Below are positions 41,888 to 50,407 of a DNA stretch of 64,000 nucleotides, in pieces. Each line of letters opens with the position of its first letter. Within the stretch, counting starts at the first letter, position 1. Both the position numbers and the translations under genes were made by a program. The notes beneath the pieces were generated by a model that did no database searches, was not told where the DNA came from, and was given only the letters and a program-made list of their open reading frames with translations. The DNA comes from Bdellovibrionales bacterium (GTDB lineage: Bacteria > Bdellovibrionota > UBA1018 > CAIMNF01): contig CANNBJ010000003.1 of NCBI GenBank assembly GCA_947502835.1, forward strand, positions 186,001 through 250,000, given 5' to 3'.

Positions 41888-43564
41888 ATGCGGGATCAGA
41901 GCACTTTGTTGCATCGTTTGAAGCTCTGGGCGGGCGACCAACCCCAGCAGGAGGCATTGGTTTTCCGCGATGAGGCGGGATGGACCCCGATCGTTGCCTC
42001 CCAGTACTGGATGCAAGTGGTTCGATTCGCAATCGCAATCAGGGACTTCGGTCTTGAGCGGGGAGAGCGGGTGATGCTGTATGCGCAGAACTCCCCTGAA
42101 TGGGTGCAATGGGAACTTGCGGTTTGGCTTGCGGGCGGGATTTCTGTGGGTGTCCATCCCCACACCAGGGATGCTGAGCTCGAACAGATGATCGACCAGG
42201 TGAAACCAAAACTGGTTTTGGTGGAGTCTGACCTGTATCGCAGCCGGATTCCCGCATCACAAAACCCCGACCGCGAAGTATTGACCTTTCCGGATGCGGT
42301 TGCGAGGATCCTGACGATCCGGACCTACTCGCCCGAGCAGATCGAAGCCCGCGGAGAAGCCCTTTTGAAGGCGCTGAATCCGGATGAGACATGCATGATC
42401 ATCTATACTTCGGGAACCACCGGTACTCCGAAAGGTGTGATGCTCGGTCTTCGCCAGTTGACCTTTGTTGCCGAGGTGTTGTCGCGGGAGTGGAAGCTTC
42501 CCTACATGGATGGAAAGTTGTTCTCCTTCTTGCCTCTTGCCCATGTTGCGGAAAAAGTTCAGACCTTGGCGGTCGCATTGGTTCAGCGATACCCCGTCTG
42601 GTTCAACTCGAATTACGATCGTTTTTTCGAGGAATTGGTGGAGGTGAGGCCCACGTTGCTCCTTGCGGTCCCGAGGGTGTGGGAGCGATTCAAAGAACAG
42701 GTCGAAAGTCGAAAGCCAAAGTTGCTCCAAAGGGCAATGGAGATCGATCGTGTCGGCAAGGTTGCTGAGCGGGTCTATTTGAGCCAGGTTCGTTCCCGGT
42801 TGGGGCTGGATCGATTGAAGTTTGCAGTCTCCGGGGCGGCAAAACTGCCCCCGTCCGTTGGCCAGTGGTTCCGGGAAATTGGAATCGAGATCCAGGAAAC
42901 CTATGGAATGAGCGAGTCCGCAGGTCTCATCAGTCTCACTCATCCCGGGCGGAAGGACTTCAAGAGCGTAGGGGTTGTCCCCGCCGGAGTCGAGGTTCGC
43001 ATCATGATGGATGGGGAAATCCAGGTTCGTGGTCCTCAGGTTTTTTTCGGGTATTGGGGTGCGCCGGAATCCACGGCGGAAGTCCTGACGGAAGACGGGT
43101 GGCTCTTGACCGGAGATTTGGGCGAGTTCACACCCGAGCTCACCATTCTCGGGAGAAACCGGGACATCATCAAACTCTCGAACGGGCGCATGATTGCGCC
43201 ACTTCCCATTGAAAATGCCATCAAGGAACTCCCGGGGGTTTCGAATGTATGCGTTGTCGGTGAGGGAAAATCCGGAATTCTCGCATTGATCACTTTAAAA
43301 GAGGACGTGATCGTGGATCTTCGATTCACGCCCGGCGCAATTGAGGGTCTTTCCGTCGAGGATGAGGAATTGAGGAGAAAAGTCGCCCTGGGTCTTGATC
43401 AGTTGGTGCATGAAAAGAGAATTCCGGAGGAGGTTGCGAGGTTCGTGATTCTCTCGAGGGATTTCTCGGTCGAACGGAAAGAGCTCACCCAGACCCAGAA
43501 ATTGAACCGCAACCAGATTCAAAAGTCCTTCAAGGCATTCATCGATTTGCAGTTTGAATCCTGA
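41888..43564 (+). CDS. Long-chain acyl-CoA synthetase / AMP-binding protein
   Basis: 558 residues, adenylate-forming enzyme that activates a carboxylate with ATP and joins it to CoA. Motifs are IIYTSGTTGTPKGVML (A3), PYMDGKLFSFLPLAHVAEKVQ, ETYGMSESAGLISLTHPG, GWLLTGDLGEF and GRNRDIIKLSNGRMIAPLPIEN, the last typical of FAA/FadD15-type ligases. The Shine-Dalgarno AGGAACGG follows the lytic transglycosylase stop, so they are probably cotranscribed. The true substrate is not visible from sequence. Confidence 0.9.
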   Translation: MRDQSTLLHRLKLWAGDQPQQEALVFRDEAGWTPIVASQYWMQVVRFAIAIRDFGLERGERVMLYAQNSPEWVQWELAVWLAGGISVGVHPHTRDAELEQMIDQVKPKLVLVESDLYRSRIPASQNPDREVLTFPDAVARILTIRTYSPEQIEARGEALLKALNPDETCMIIYTSGTTGTPKGVMLGLRQLTFVAEVLSREWKLPYMDGKLFSFLPLAHVAEKVQTLAVALVQRYPVWFNSNYDRFFEELVEVRPTLLLAVPRVWERFKEQVESRKPKLLQRAMEIDRVGKVAERVYLSQVRSRLGLDRLKFAVSGAAKLPPSVGQWFREIGIEIQETYGMSESAGLISLTHPGRKDFKSVGVVPAGVEVRIMMDGEIQVRGPQVFFGYWGAPESTAEVLTEDGWLLTGDLGEFTPELTILGRNRDIIKLSNGRMIAPLPIENAIKELPGVSNVCVVGEGKSGILALITLKEDVIVDLRFTPGAIEGLSVEDEELRRKVALGLDQLVHEKRIPEEVARFVILSRDFSVERKELTQTQKLNRNQIQKSFKAFIDLQFES

Positions 43565-43652
43565 ACCGGAATGAAGGATCACACGAAGGCATCAGGGACA
43601 GGCGGTTCAACTCTTTTTGTTGATCAGGGCCGCCGAAAAACCGGGGATGAGG

Positions 43653-43658
43653 TATACT
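43653..43658 (+). promoter_or_regulatory. -10 box TATACT of a predicted leaderless promoter (patatin gene)
   Basis: TATACT (5 of 6 consensus) is followed by 6 bases and the ATG at 43665, giving a start site on the initiation codon. No Shine-Dalgarno is present. Confidence 0.5.
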
Positions 43659-43664
43659 TGTTTC

Positions 43665-44837
43665 ATGAACCTTGGATTGGTGCTTACGGGCGGAGGAGCC
43701 CGCGCTGCATATCAAGTGGGAGTCCTGAGAGCGATTGCCGAAATCTCACAGTCGAAGGAAACCCCGTTCAACGTGATTTCGGGAGTCTCCGCGGGTGCGA
43801 TTAATGCCGCCTATTTGATGTCGCGAGCGGACCAATTCCAGATTGCAACCAGAGGGCTCTGGGATTTGTGGACCGGTCTCCATTCAGAGAGGGTGTATCG
43901 TACCGATCCCGCATCCATCGCATCTTTGGGCTCAAAATGGCTGACCACGGTGGGGATGGGAGGGCTCTTCAGTCAAAAGCGTGCGAATCATCTCCTCAGC
44001 ACCGAGCCGCTGCGGGAACTCCTGGGGAACGAGTTGGCGCTCGAAAAAATTCCGGAGTTCATCAAGAACAAGACGCTCCGGGGTGTCGCCTTCTCTGCCA
44101 CGAATTACCTCACGGGAACAGCGATCACATTTTTTGATGGTGATGCATCGATTGCGAACTGGGTTCGCTCCACACGCATCGGTGTCCGGACCAATGTGAC
44201 ACTCGATCATGTCATGGCATCAAGCGCCATTCCCGTGTTTTTTCCCCCGGCCCGAATTGAGGGAGCATTGTATGGAGACGGCTGCATTCGGCTGACCTCG
44301 CCGGTGAGTCCTGCGATCCACCTCGGAGCCGACCGGATTCTCTGCATTGGAATCCGCTATTTCCGGAGCGAGGAACAGACTGTTGAACTCAATCGGACTC
44401 TCAAGCGGGATGATTTGTCGATCGCCGAAATCGGCGGAGTTCTCCTCAATGCGGTTTTCCTGGACTCCCTGGAAACCGACATTGAACGATTGGAGCGAAT
44501 CAATCGAACCTTGTCGCTCATGACCGAGGAGCAGAAAAGCAAGATGGCATCGCCATTGAAGAGCATCCCCGTCATGGCACTGCGGCCGAGCCAGGATCTA
44601 GGGCAGCTTGCACAGGGGACCTTGAAGGAATTCCCCGGATTGATCCGTTTTCTGTTGCGAGGGGTGGGAGCAAAAGAGGACAAGGGCTGGGATCTCGTTT
44701 CTTACTTGGCCTTTGAGAAGGCCTATACGCAACAGCTGGCGGAACTCGGATACACCGACACGATTCGGAAGAAGGAATCAGTGCTTGAGTTTCTCTTTGG
44801 GGATCCCTCTCGAGTGCAAACGGAACTGACACGATGA
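43665..44837 (+). CDS. Patatin-like phospholipase (NTE family)
   Basis: 390 residues, Ser-Asp dyad lipid acyl hydrolase. The oxyanion loop GGGARAAYQVG (9-19), nucleophile elbow GVSAGAIN (S42) and the Asp in YGDGCIRLTSPVSPAIHLGADRIL are visible; the last carries DGC where DGG is commoner. The C-terminal third (about 250-390) is a helical extension. I start at the ATG at 43665 because of the -10 box 6 bases upstream and the motif position. No signal peptide. Its 3' end overlaps the convergent gene by 60 bases. Confidence 0.88.
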   Translation: MNLGLVLTGGGARAAYQVGVLRAIAEISQSKETPFNVISGVSAGAINAAYLMSRADQFQIATRGLWDLWTGLHSERVYRTDPASIASLGSKWLTTVGMGGLFSQKRANHLLSTEPLRELLGNELALEKIPEFIKNKTLRGVAFSATNYLTGTAITFFDGDASIANWVRSTRIGVRTNVTLDHVMASSAIPVFFPPARIEGALYGDGCIRLTSPVSPAIHLGADRILCIGIRYFRSEEQTVELNRTLKRDDLSIAEIGGVLLNAVFLDSLETDIERLERINRTLSLMTEEQKSKMASPLKSIPVMALRPSQDLGQLAQGTLKEFPGLIRFLLRGVGAKEDKGWDLVSYLAFEKAYTQQLAELGYTDTIRKKESVLEFLFGDPSRVQTELTR

Positions 44838-47141
44838 TCCGTATCCCCAGCTTTTTTTCCGTCGAGTGAATCCCAGCGTGAACGCCATGGGAGTACCCGG
44901 ATCACCCCACTTCGAGGTGAGACGATGGATCAGGGGATCTTCAGAATCCGGGTCCAGAACGATTTGGTTTTTTCCGGCATGGAAGCGTCCTTCCCGATCG
45001 AAGAGGACCAGCTCGACTGCTGAACGCTGACGGCGTTCGGTCAGGGGGGTGAGCGAGAAGAAAAGGAATCCCGGTGTATCACTCAATTCAAAATCAAGTG
45101 CGATTCGACCGTCGGGAAGTGAAGAGCACTCCAGATTGACCACGCGGGCGTCCGGATCCTGCACGGATTTCAATCCCTCCATTCGGGTGGTGGGTGCTGC
45201 ATCCGTCTCGAGGAACGCGGTTTCAAGGGGAGTGATCTTGTGGCCCCTTTGCTGAATGTTCCCGAAAGCAGGATTCTGCGCCACAAGAAATTGTTCCATT
45301 GAGTCTTTCGGAACATGCAGCTTGAAGAGGTCCATCAGTTCCCGGGTGCGGTTTCGGTTCGAGAGGAGACGCTGCAGGATCGAGTGGAGGTCATCCGCAT
45401 TTCCCGTTTCGATGGCAGCTCTCATTTTCGGAAAATCCTCTTCTTGAAGTTCCAGTTTGTTCTTTTTCGCAAACGAAAGGATGCGTGAGGGGTCTTGATT
45501 GAGCCAGGTTTGGAAGCCGTCTTGATCGAGAGTAAATCCGAAATAAAACGAACTTCGGCCGTACCAGGCGCGTCGCCCCTTGCTGTGCCCCGAGGTCGGG
45601 ATTGTTTCTTCAGGGAAGTCCGGGAAAAGGGATTCCCGTTCAAAAAAACCACCGATCTCCGCGGTGTAGGAATTCAATTCGCGAGGAGTGGTCGAAGAAT
45701 CCTCAATCGAGTTTTCGGCAATGATGAGCAGGGATCCGGGTTCCGAGTTTCGAAACCCGTCCTTGTCCATCAAAAGGGAGATGCGTTTGGAGATCGATTC
45801 GGAAGATCCAAAGAGCGCATTGTGTTGGATTGTCTTTCGCGAGGCGGTCCGGAAAAGATGACGGCTTCCACCGGGGAGTTTTACCTCGGTTTCAATCGAG
45901 TCCTCCGAGCGGTCCTGACGTCGATTCAAAAACAGGCTGATCGTTGAGCCGTTGGTTCGAGTCCAGTTCAGATGATCCGTGGCCCGGTCATAGAGGCGGG
46001 TTACGCTTGGATGGGGATGGTCCGCATCCATCCTGGCCAAATCCTCTGACAGGACCAGGGTTCCAAGAACCGCCTTGTGAAAGGCCTCGCGGCCGGAAGC
46101 GCTTTCCAGGTCATAGCGGTAGGCCACATCGATCTCTTTTTGATGGAAACGGGAGACCTCGAAGAAAAAGGGGATGATTTGGGTGCTCAGGTTTCCAAGT
46201 TGAAGCTGAAAAGAGGTGTCCTTGAACAGGAAGATCCCCTGAAACACATTCCGCCAATCAAGACCCGCATTGATTCTGAGTGAGGAGCCCAAGCCGCGGA
46301 TGCGGCTCACCCGAACCTTTGCGTGCCGTTCATCCTCCTTCATGACCGAGACTTCAAATTCCCCGTCCAAGTGAGTTTCGATCGCGGTATTGGCCCCGAA
46401 ATAAAGGTCGGTCGAGGGAATGACCTGCCAGCCAAAGGTGCCTCGGAAGCCGACTCTTCCCGTGAGATTGTATGCAATGACTTCTCCTTCCTTCATTTTT
46501 CGAAGATCACTTCGGGAAAGTGGCATTCGAAACGGAAGCGTGAAGGGGTTCAAGATGTTCTTGAGTTTCGCAGTGAGATTGGGATTCAGGCTGAGCGCGC
46601 TCAGGTAGGGATTGAGTTCGGTGATGTCCTCAGTGCCCGGTGGCACGGGGTCAGGCCCCGGTTCGGGAAGCTTCCGGACCTCAAGGGGGGAGAGTTGCCG
46701 ATAGTTCTTCCACTCAAGGACTCCTTGAATTCCGAAGCTCACACCAAAAAAAGGAAATGAAAACCCGGCCTCGTTTGGACCTGGATTGACCCGGTCCGTG
46801 CCGTATCCAATCAGATTGCTGCTCAGACGCAAGCGCATGCGATCGACCACAGTCCAGCTGCCAATGAGATCGTAGTTGTTGAACACATCGCGCGCTGTAC
46901 TCACATTGAGCGATGTGCTGCCGGTGAAGTTGTCGACAAAGATGTCAGAAGAGTTTTCTCCATCAAACAGGGCGCCTGTGAAGCGGGAGTTGAGATTCTC
47001 GGGTCTGCGGATTGCCCATTGGTAGAAACTCTCAGGCCAGGTTTTTACTTCGAGTTCAAGGGCAAGGCTGGGCGTCGGGCAAAGGATTCCCGCACTCGAA
47101 AGCAGCACGAGAAGGATGGTAAAGCTGGCCCCAAAACGCAT
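44778..47141 (-). CDS. Large secreted, probably outer-membrane-associated protein of unknown function
   Basis: 787 residues with a signal peptide (about 1-28, LALELE cleavage region). The N-terminal ~330 residues show alternating hydrophobic/aromatic strands and descriptions typical of beta-rich envelope proteins (NLIGYGTDRVNPG, YFGANTAIETHLDGEFEVSV). The middle has a charged region, and the C-terminus has a beta domain with two Cys. A barrel-like or porin-like fold is possible; no family is recognised. TATCTT lies 6 bases before the ATG. The last 60 bases overlap the patatin gene, so the final 20 residues could be read-through. Confidence 0.6.
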   Translation of the reverse strand: MRFGASFTILLVLLSSAGILCPTPSLALELEVKTWPESFYQWAIRRPENLNSRFTGALFDGENSSDIFVDNFTGSTSLNVSTARDVFNNYDLIGSWTVVDRMRLRLSSNLIGYGTDRVNPGPNEAGFSFPFFGVSFGIQGVLEWKNYRQLSPLEVRKLPEPGPDPVPPGTEDITELNPYLSALSLNPNLTAKLKNILNPFTLPFRMPLSRSDLRKMKEGEVIAYNLTGRVGFRGTFGWQVIPSTDLYFGANTAIETHLDGEFEVSVMKEDERHAKVRVSRIRGLGSSLRINAGLDWRNVFQGIFLFKDTSFQLQLGNLSTQIIPFFFEVSRFHQKEIDVAYRYDLESASGREAFHKAVLGTLVLSEDLARMDADHPHPSVTRLYDRATDHLNWTRTNGSTISLFLNRRQDRSEDSIETEVKLPGGSRHLFRTASRKTIQHNALFGSSESISKRISLLMDKDGFRNSEPGSLLIIAENSIEDSSTTPRELNSYTAEIGGFFERESLFPDFPEETIPTSGHSKGRRAWYGRSSFYFGFTLDQDGFQTWLNQDPSRILSFAKKNKLELQEEDFPKMRAAIETGNADDLHSILQRLLSNRNRTRELMDLFKLHVPKDSMEQFLVAQNPAFGNIQQRGHKITPLETAFLETDAAPTTRMEGLKSVQDPDARVVNLECSSLPDGRIALDFELSDTPGFLFFSLTPLTERRQRSAVELVLFDREGRFHAGKNQIVLDPDSEDPLIHRLTSKWGDPGTPMAFTLGFTRRKKSWGYGSSCQFRLHSRGIPKEKLKH

Positions 47142-47147
47142 GGCGGC

Positions 47148-47153
47148 AAGATA
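47148..47153 (-). promoter_or_regulatory. -10 box TATCTT of a predicted leaderless promoter
   Basis: On the minus strand TATCTT is followed by GCCGCC and the ATG at 47141. It is 28 bases from the edge of repeat copy B. Confidence 0.45.
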
Positions 47154-47181
47154 ATGGAGCGAAATATTTTTGTAAATCTCT

Positions 47182-47380
47182 TAAACTGGCATCTTTGAGT
47201 GGGCACGGACTTCGAGAGCCGGAAGGAATCCCCTTTGATTTATGGGGGTTTAGCCTCCGAGCCGCGTCCTGCGGCCTCGCTTTCGTGAATCCGCACTCGC
47301 GAGAGTCGGCTCCCCCCCATCAATCCAAGGGGATCAATTCCGGTGCTCTGAATGCATGCCCACTCAAAGATGCCAGTTTA
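47182..47380 (-). repeat. Structured inverted-repeat element, copy B
   Basis: Terminal inverted repeats are identical over 24 bases (47182-47205 and 47357-47380). Inner arms at 47219-47255 and 47308-47343 are imperfectly complementary. The core (47256-47307) is the reverse complement of that in copies A and C, with GCCGCAGGACGCGGC as its hairpin. It lies between the large secreted gene and copy C. Confidence 0.8.
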
Positions 47381-47388
47381 TAAATCAC

Positions 47389-47590
47389 TTAAACCGGCCC
47401 CTTTGATTGGGCACGGACTTAAGCGGATTAGCCAGGAGCTATTTGGAATGATTGAGTTTTGGTCGACTCTCGCGAGACAGGATTGGCGCAAGCGAGGCCG
47501 CAGGATGCGGCTCGGAGACCAAAATTCAATCATTCCAAACAGCTTCTCGTGAGTCCATTGATGTTCGTGCCCACTCAAGGGGACCAGTTT
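47389..47590 (+). repeat. Structured inverted-repeat element, copy C
   Basis: Terminal repeats at 47391-47415 and 47566-47590 pair at 21 of 25 positions, and differ from copy B in both arms in a compensating way. The inner palindrome (47442-47464 with 47517-47539) matches at 22 of 23 positions. The core at 47465-47516 contains CTCTCGCGAGACAGG and GCCGCAGGATGCGGC. It starts 8 bases after copy B, in opposite orientation, and ends 13 bases before the prfC stop. Confidence 0.8.
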
Positions 47591-47603
47591 GAAGCGGGCC
47601 AGT

Positions 47604-49247
47604 TTAAGACTTCTTTCGGGGCGCAGTGGTTAGGAACTGCAAGTTTTTCTGATTCTCAACTGCCCACCTCATCGCCCATTCACTCTTGAATAGGATCACG
47701 GGATTGTCATCGCGATCAAGCAGGCAACGGGAGTCCTCCCGGCGCTCAAAGACATCCGGATCGAGCCCTTCCCCGGTGATCCAGCGGGCATGGGTGTAGG
47801 GGAGCTTGTCGATCTTCACGTCCACCGCATATTCGGCTTTGAGTCTGTGCTGAAGAACCTCGAACTGAAGTGCTCCCACGGCTCCCAAAATTGGATCGCG
47901 ATCGCCGAAGCCCCGTTGCCGGTAGATCTGGACGACGCCTTCCTCGGAGAGTTGCTCAAGACCTTTTTGAAGCTGCTTTCGCTTCATGGGGTCAAGGATC
48001 ATGACGCTGGAAAAGTGTTCCGGCGAAAACGAGGGAACGCCTTGATACTCAAGCCCCTTCTTTTCGGTGATTGTATCCCCGATGCGCAAGGAGCCTTGAG
48101 TGTCGACCAGGCCGATCACATCCCCGGGCCAGGCCTCCTCGACCACCACGCGCTCTTGACCAAAAAAGCTCACCGGCATCGCAAGTTTCAGGTCTTTTTC
48201 GAGGCGTGAGTGTTTCACGATCATGTTGCGCGAGAAGTGGCCGGAACAAATGCGAATAAATGCCACGCGATCGCGGTGCGCGGGATCCATGTTTGCCTGG
48301 ATTTTGAAAACAAATGCGGAAAATTTTGGATCGGTGGGAGGTACCGGGACTTCGCCCGAGGTTCTCGGAGCCGGAGGAGGGGCAAGTTCGATGAAGCGAT
48401 TCAGGAATCGCTCGACTCCGAAATTGTTCATCGCGGATCCGAAGAACACCGGAGTCAATTCGCCCCGCAGGATCCGATCCCAATCAAACTCGTCGCCCGC
48501 GAGTTCCAGGAGTTCGAGTTCGGATTTGAATTGATCGTAGAGCTCTTTGGCCTCGAAGGTGTCGTTTCGTTCACCGCCGAGCGACTTCAGGAATTCGGGG
48601 TCATCCACTCCCGACATCTTTTTCGATTCAATTTTTTTGCCTTTGGATTCTTGATCTTTTTGAAAGAAATGGATTTCCCTGGATTGGCGGTCATACACGC
48701 CGCGGAAGCGGTCGCCCGAGCCGATCGGCCAAGTAAGTGGGCAGGAGCGAATTCCAAGAATCTTTTCGAGTTCATCGAGAAGATCCAGCGGTTCGCGCGA
48801 AGGACGGTCCATTTTGTTGATGAACGTAAAGATGGGAATTCCCCGCATGCGACAAACCTCGAAGAGTTTGCGTGTCTGGGGCTCGACCCCTTTGGCGGCA
48901 TCCATGAGCATCACCGCGGCGTCGGCTGCCATGAGGGTTCGGTAGGTGTCTTCGGAGAAGTCCTTGTGGCCCGGGGTATCGAGCAGATTGATGATTGTCC
49001 CGTTGTACTCAAACTGCAGAACTGAAGTGCTGATCGAGATTCCCCGCTGTTTTTCGATCTCCATCCAGTCCGAGGTGGTGTGGCGCTGATTCGCTTTTGC
49101 TCGAACCGCACCTGCCAAATGGATGGCGCCACCATAAAGCAGCAGTTTTTCGGTAAGCGTGGTCTTCCCTGCGTCCGGGTGGGAGATGATGGCAAAGGTC
49201 CGGCGACGCCTGACCTGGTCCTCGAGCTGATGAATAAAGTCCGACAC
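47604..49247 (-). CDS. prfC: Peptide chain release factor 3
   Basis: GTPase recycling RF1 and RF2 after termination. The 547 residues show the G domain (AIISHPDAGKTTLTEKLL, RGISISTSVLQFEY, DTPGHKDFSEDTYR, NKMDRPSREP) and the RF3 C-terminal domains (QVEVLQHRLKAEY-type region, VDVKIDKLPYTHARW). The start is GTG. No Shine-Dalgarno is evident; an extended -10-like TGCTACCAC lies 9 bases upstream. Confidence 0.95.
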   Translation of the reverse strand: MSDFIHQLEDQVRRRRTFAIISHPDAGKTTLTEKLLLYGGAIHLAGAVRAKANQRHTTSDWMEIEKQRGISISTSVLQFEYNGTIINLLDTPGHKDFSEDTYRTLMAADAAVMLMDAAKGVEPQTRKLFEVCRMRGIPIFTFINKMDRPSREPLDLLDELEKILGIRSCPLTWPIGSGDRFRGVYDRQSREIHFFQKDQESKGKKIESKKMSGVDDPEFLKSLGGERNDTFEAKELYDQFKSELELLELAGDEFDWDRILRGELTPVFFGSAMNNFGVERFLNRFIELAPPPAPRTSGEVPVPPTDPKFSAFVFKIQANMDPAHRDRVAFIRICSGHFSRNMIVKHSRLEKDLKLAMPVSFFGQERVVVEEAWPGDVIGLVDTQGSLRIGDTITEKKGLEYQGVPSFSPEHFSSVMILDPMKRKQLQKGLEQLSEEGVVQIYRQRGFGDRDPILGAVGALQFEVLQHRLKAEYAVDVKIDKLPYTHARWITGEGLDPDVFERREDSRCLLDRDDNPVILFKSEWAMRWAVENQKNLQFLTTAPRKKS

Positions 49248-49371
49248 GATGGGGGAGTGGTAGCAGGTTTTTGACAGGATTGAAATATAAAAAACGCAAT
49301 TATTTCAAGAGTCTATAGTGGAAAGGAAAGATTTGCCTAATGCCCGATCGAATTAATCCGATAAGGATGAT

Positions 49372-49827
49372 ATGAAGAGTTCTGAACAACCAACTATTGC
49401 AATCGTAGTGACCCGAAACGGGGGGGAACCCGTTTTAACCGAGACACTGACGAGTGCGGAAGAGATTCTGGAACTGGAGCTCGCTCTGATCAACAAGGAG
49501 CCCGAGCCACTCAAGAGGGTGCATGAGTTCCGGGAACGGCAGAAAGCAGAGGACGAGGAGTTTGCGGATTTCGTCGAAGGAATCCTCTCCCAGCCCTTCC
49601 TGAAGCCTGAGGTTCAAGAACATGCAGTTCAGTGGTTCAAGTCCAGAGGCAAGATTGAGACCTATCAGAAAGCCGAGGACGAAGCCTCCACGGTGATTGC
49701 CCGGTATGCGTTTCAATTGTTTGCGGAAGATCCTCAAAAAACCGACTTCATGCTTGCCGGCCCCAAAGCGCGGGTAAGGATTCGAGTGATCGACCTGACC
49801 TCGTACGCAGGATCTCAGGCGGCATAA
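49372..49827 (+). CDS. Conserved-looking small protein of unknown function
   Basis: 151 residues with no signal peptide or membrane segment. An N-terminal strand (PTIAIVVTRNGGEPVLTETLT) is followed by a long acidic helix region (EEILELELALINKEPEPLKRVHEFRERQKAEDEEFADFV) and a C-terminal beta part (ARVRIRVIDL). No family is recognised. TAAGGATGAT before the ATG provides both a Shine-Dalgarno and a GATAAG -10-like element. Confidence 0.55.
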   Translation: MKSSEQPTIAIVVTRNGGEPVLTETLTSAEEILELELALINKEPEPLKRVHEFRERQKAEDEEFADFVEGILSQPFLKPEVQEHAVQWFKSRGKIETYQKAEDEASTVIARYAFQLFAEDPQKTDFMLAGPKARVRIRVIDLTSYAGSQAA

Positions 49828-49875
49828 ATCTTTTTCATTGCAAAACCGACCGACAGTGTCGTATTCATTGGGTCC

Positions 49876-50385
49876 ATGGGAAAACATGGGTTTGGCGTTT
49901 TGTTCGGGGTCTTCTTCGGAATCTCAGTTTTTGCAGCACCCATGCCCCCGGATTGTTTTGATCAAAAGCGCAGACTCCTCCCGATCAATAATTCACAAGT
50001 TCTTCAGTGGCGCGAGAGCACCCCGAATCAGTTCCATGGCAGGGCTCTGGTTCAAGGAGTGATCACCGACATTTATCCTGAAAAAACGGGCCATGCCCAC
50101 TTTGCACTCAATCTCGACCGGGATTCGGCGGGGGACATTGAAATCATCTACAATCAGGACTTCGGGGACCTTCCGGCTCTTCGCCCCGGGATGCAAGTGG
50201 CAGCCTGCGGGGATTACATCACAGCCGGGCCAAAATCGCGGCTTCCGTCCCCCATGGGAGCGATCATCCACTGGGTCCACTACAATCCCGGGGATCGGGA
50301 TGGGGGAGCCCATCCGCACGGGTATCTGATGATCAACGGTACGGTGTATGGTTTTTCTTCGAAGCTCCCTAGAAATGATTTTTGA
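49876..50385 (+). CDS. Exported DUF3465-like protein
   Basis: 169 residues with a signal peptide (about 1-21, cleavage near VFAAP). The mature part, VQGVITDIYPEKTGHAHFALNL then a GDIEIIYNQDFGDLPALRPGMQV stretch and GAIIHWVHYNPGDRDGGAHPHGYLMINGTVYGF, resembles the DUF3465 family of small periplasmic OB-like proteins, notably the IHWxHxxP and H-x-x-G-x-x-x-x-NGxxY motifs. The role is unknown. It is followed 22 bases later by the RNase D gene. Confidence 0.6.
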   Translation: MGKHGFGVLFGVFFGISVFAAPMPPDCFDQKRRLLPINNSQVLQWRESTPNQFHGRALVQGVITDIYPEKTGHAHFALNLDRDSAGDIEIIYNQDFGDLPALRPGMQVAACGDYITAGPKSRLPSPMGAIIHWVHYNPGDRDGGAHPHGYLMINGTVYGFSSKLPRNDF

Positions 50386-50407
50386 TCTGTGACACTCTTC
50401 CCGTCTC

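Noticed and set aside
47182-47590. Insertion sequence or standard REP/BIME
   Set aside because: No transposase frame is present, and the elements are far longer than REP units with arms that differ between copies; kept as an unclassified structured repeat.
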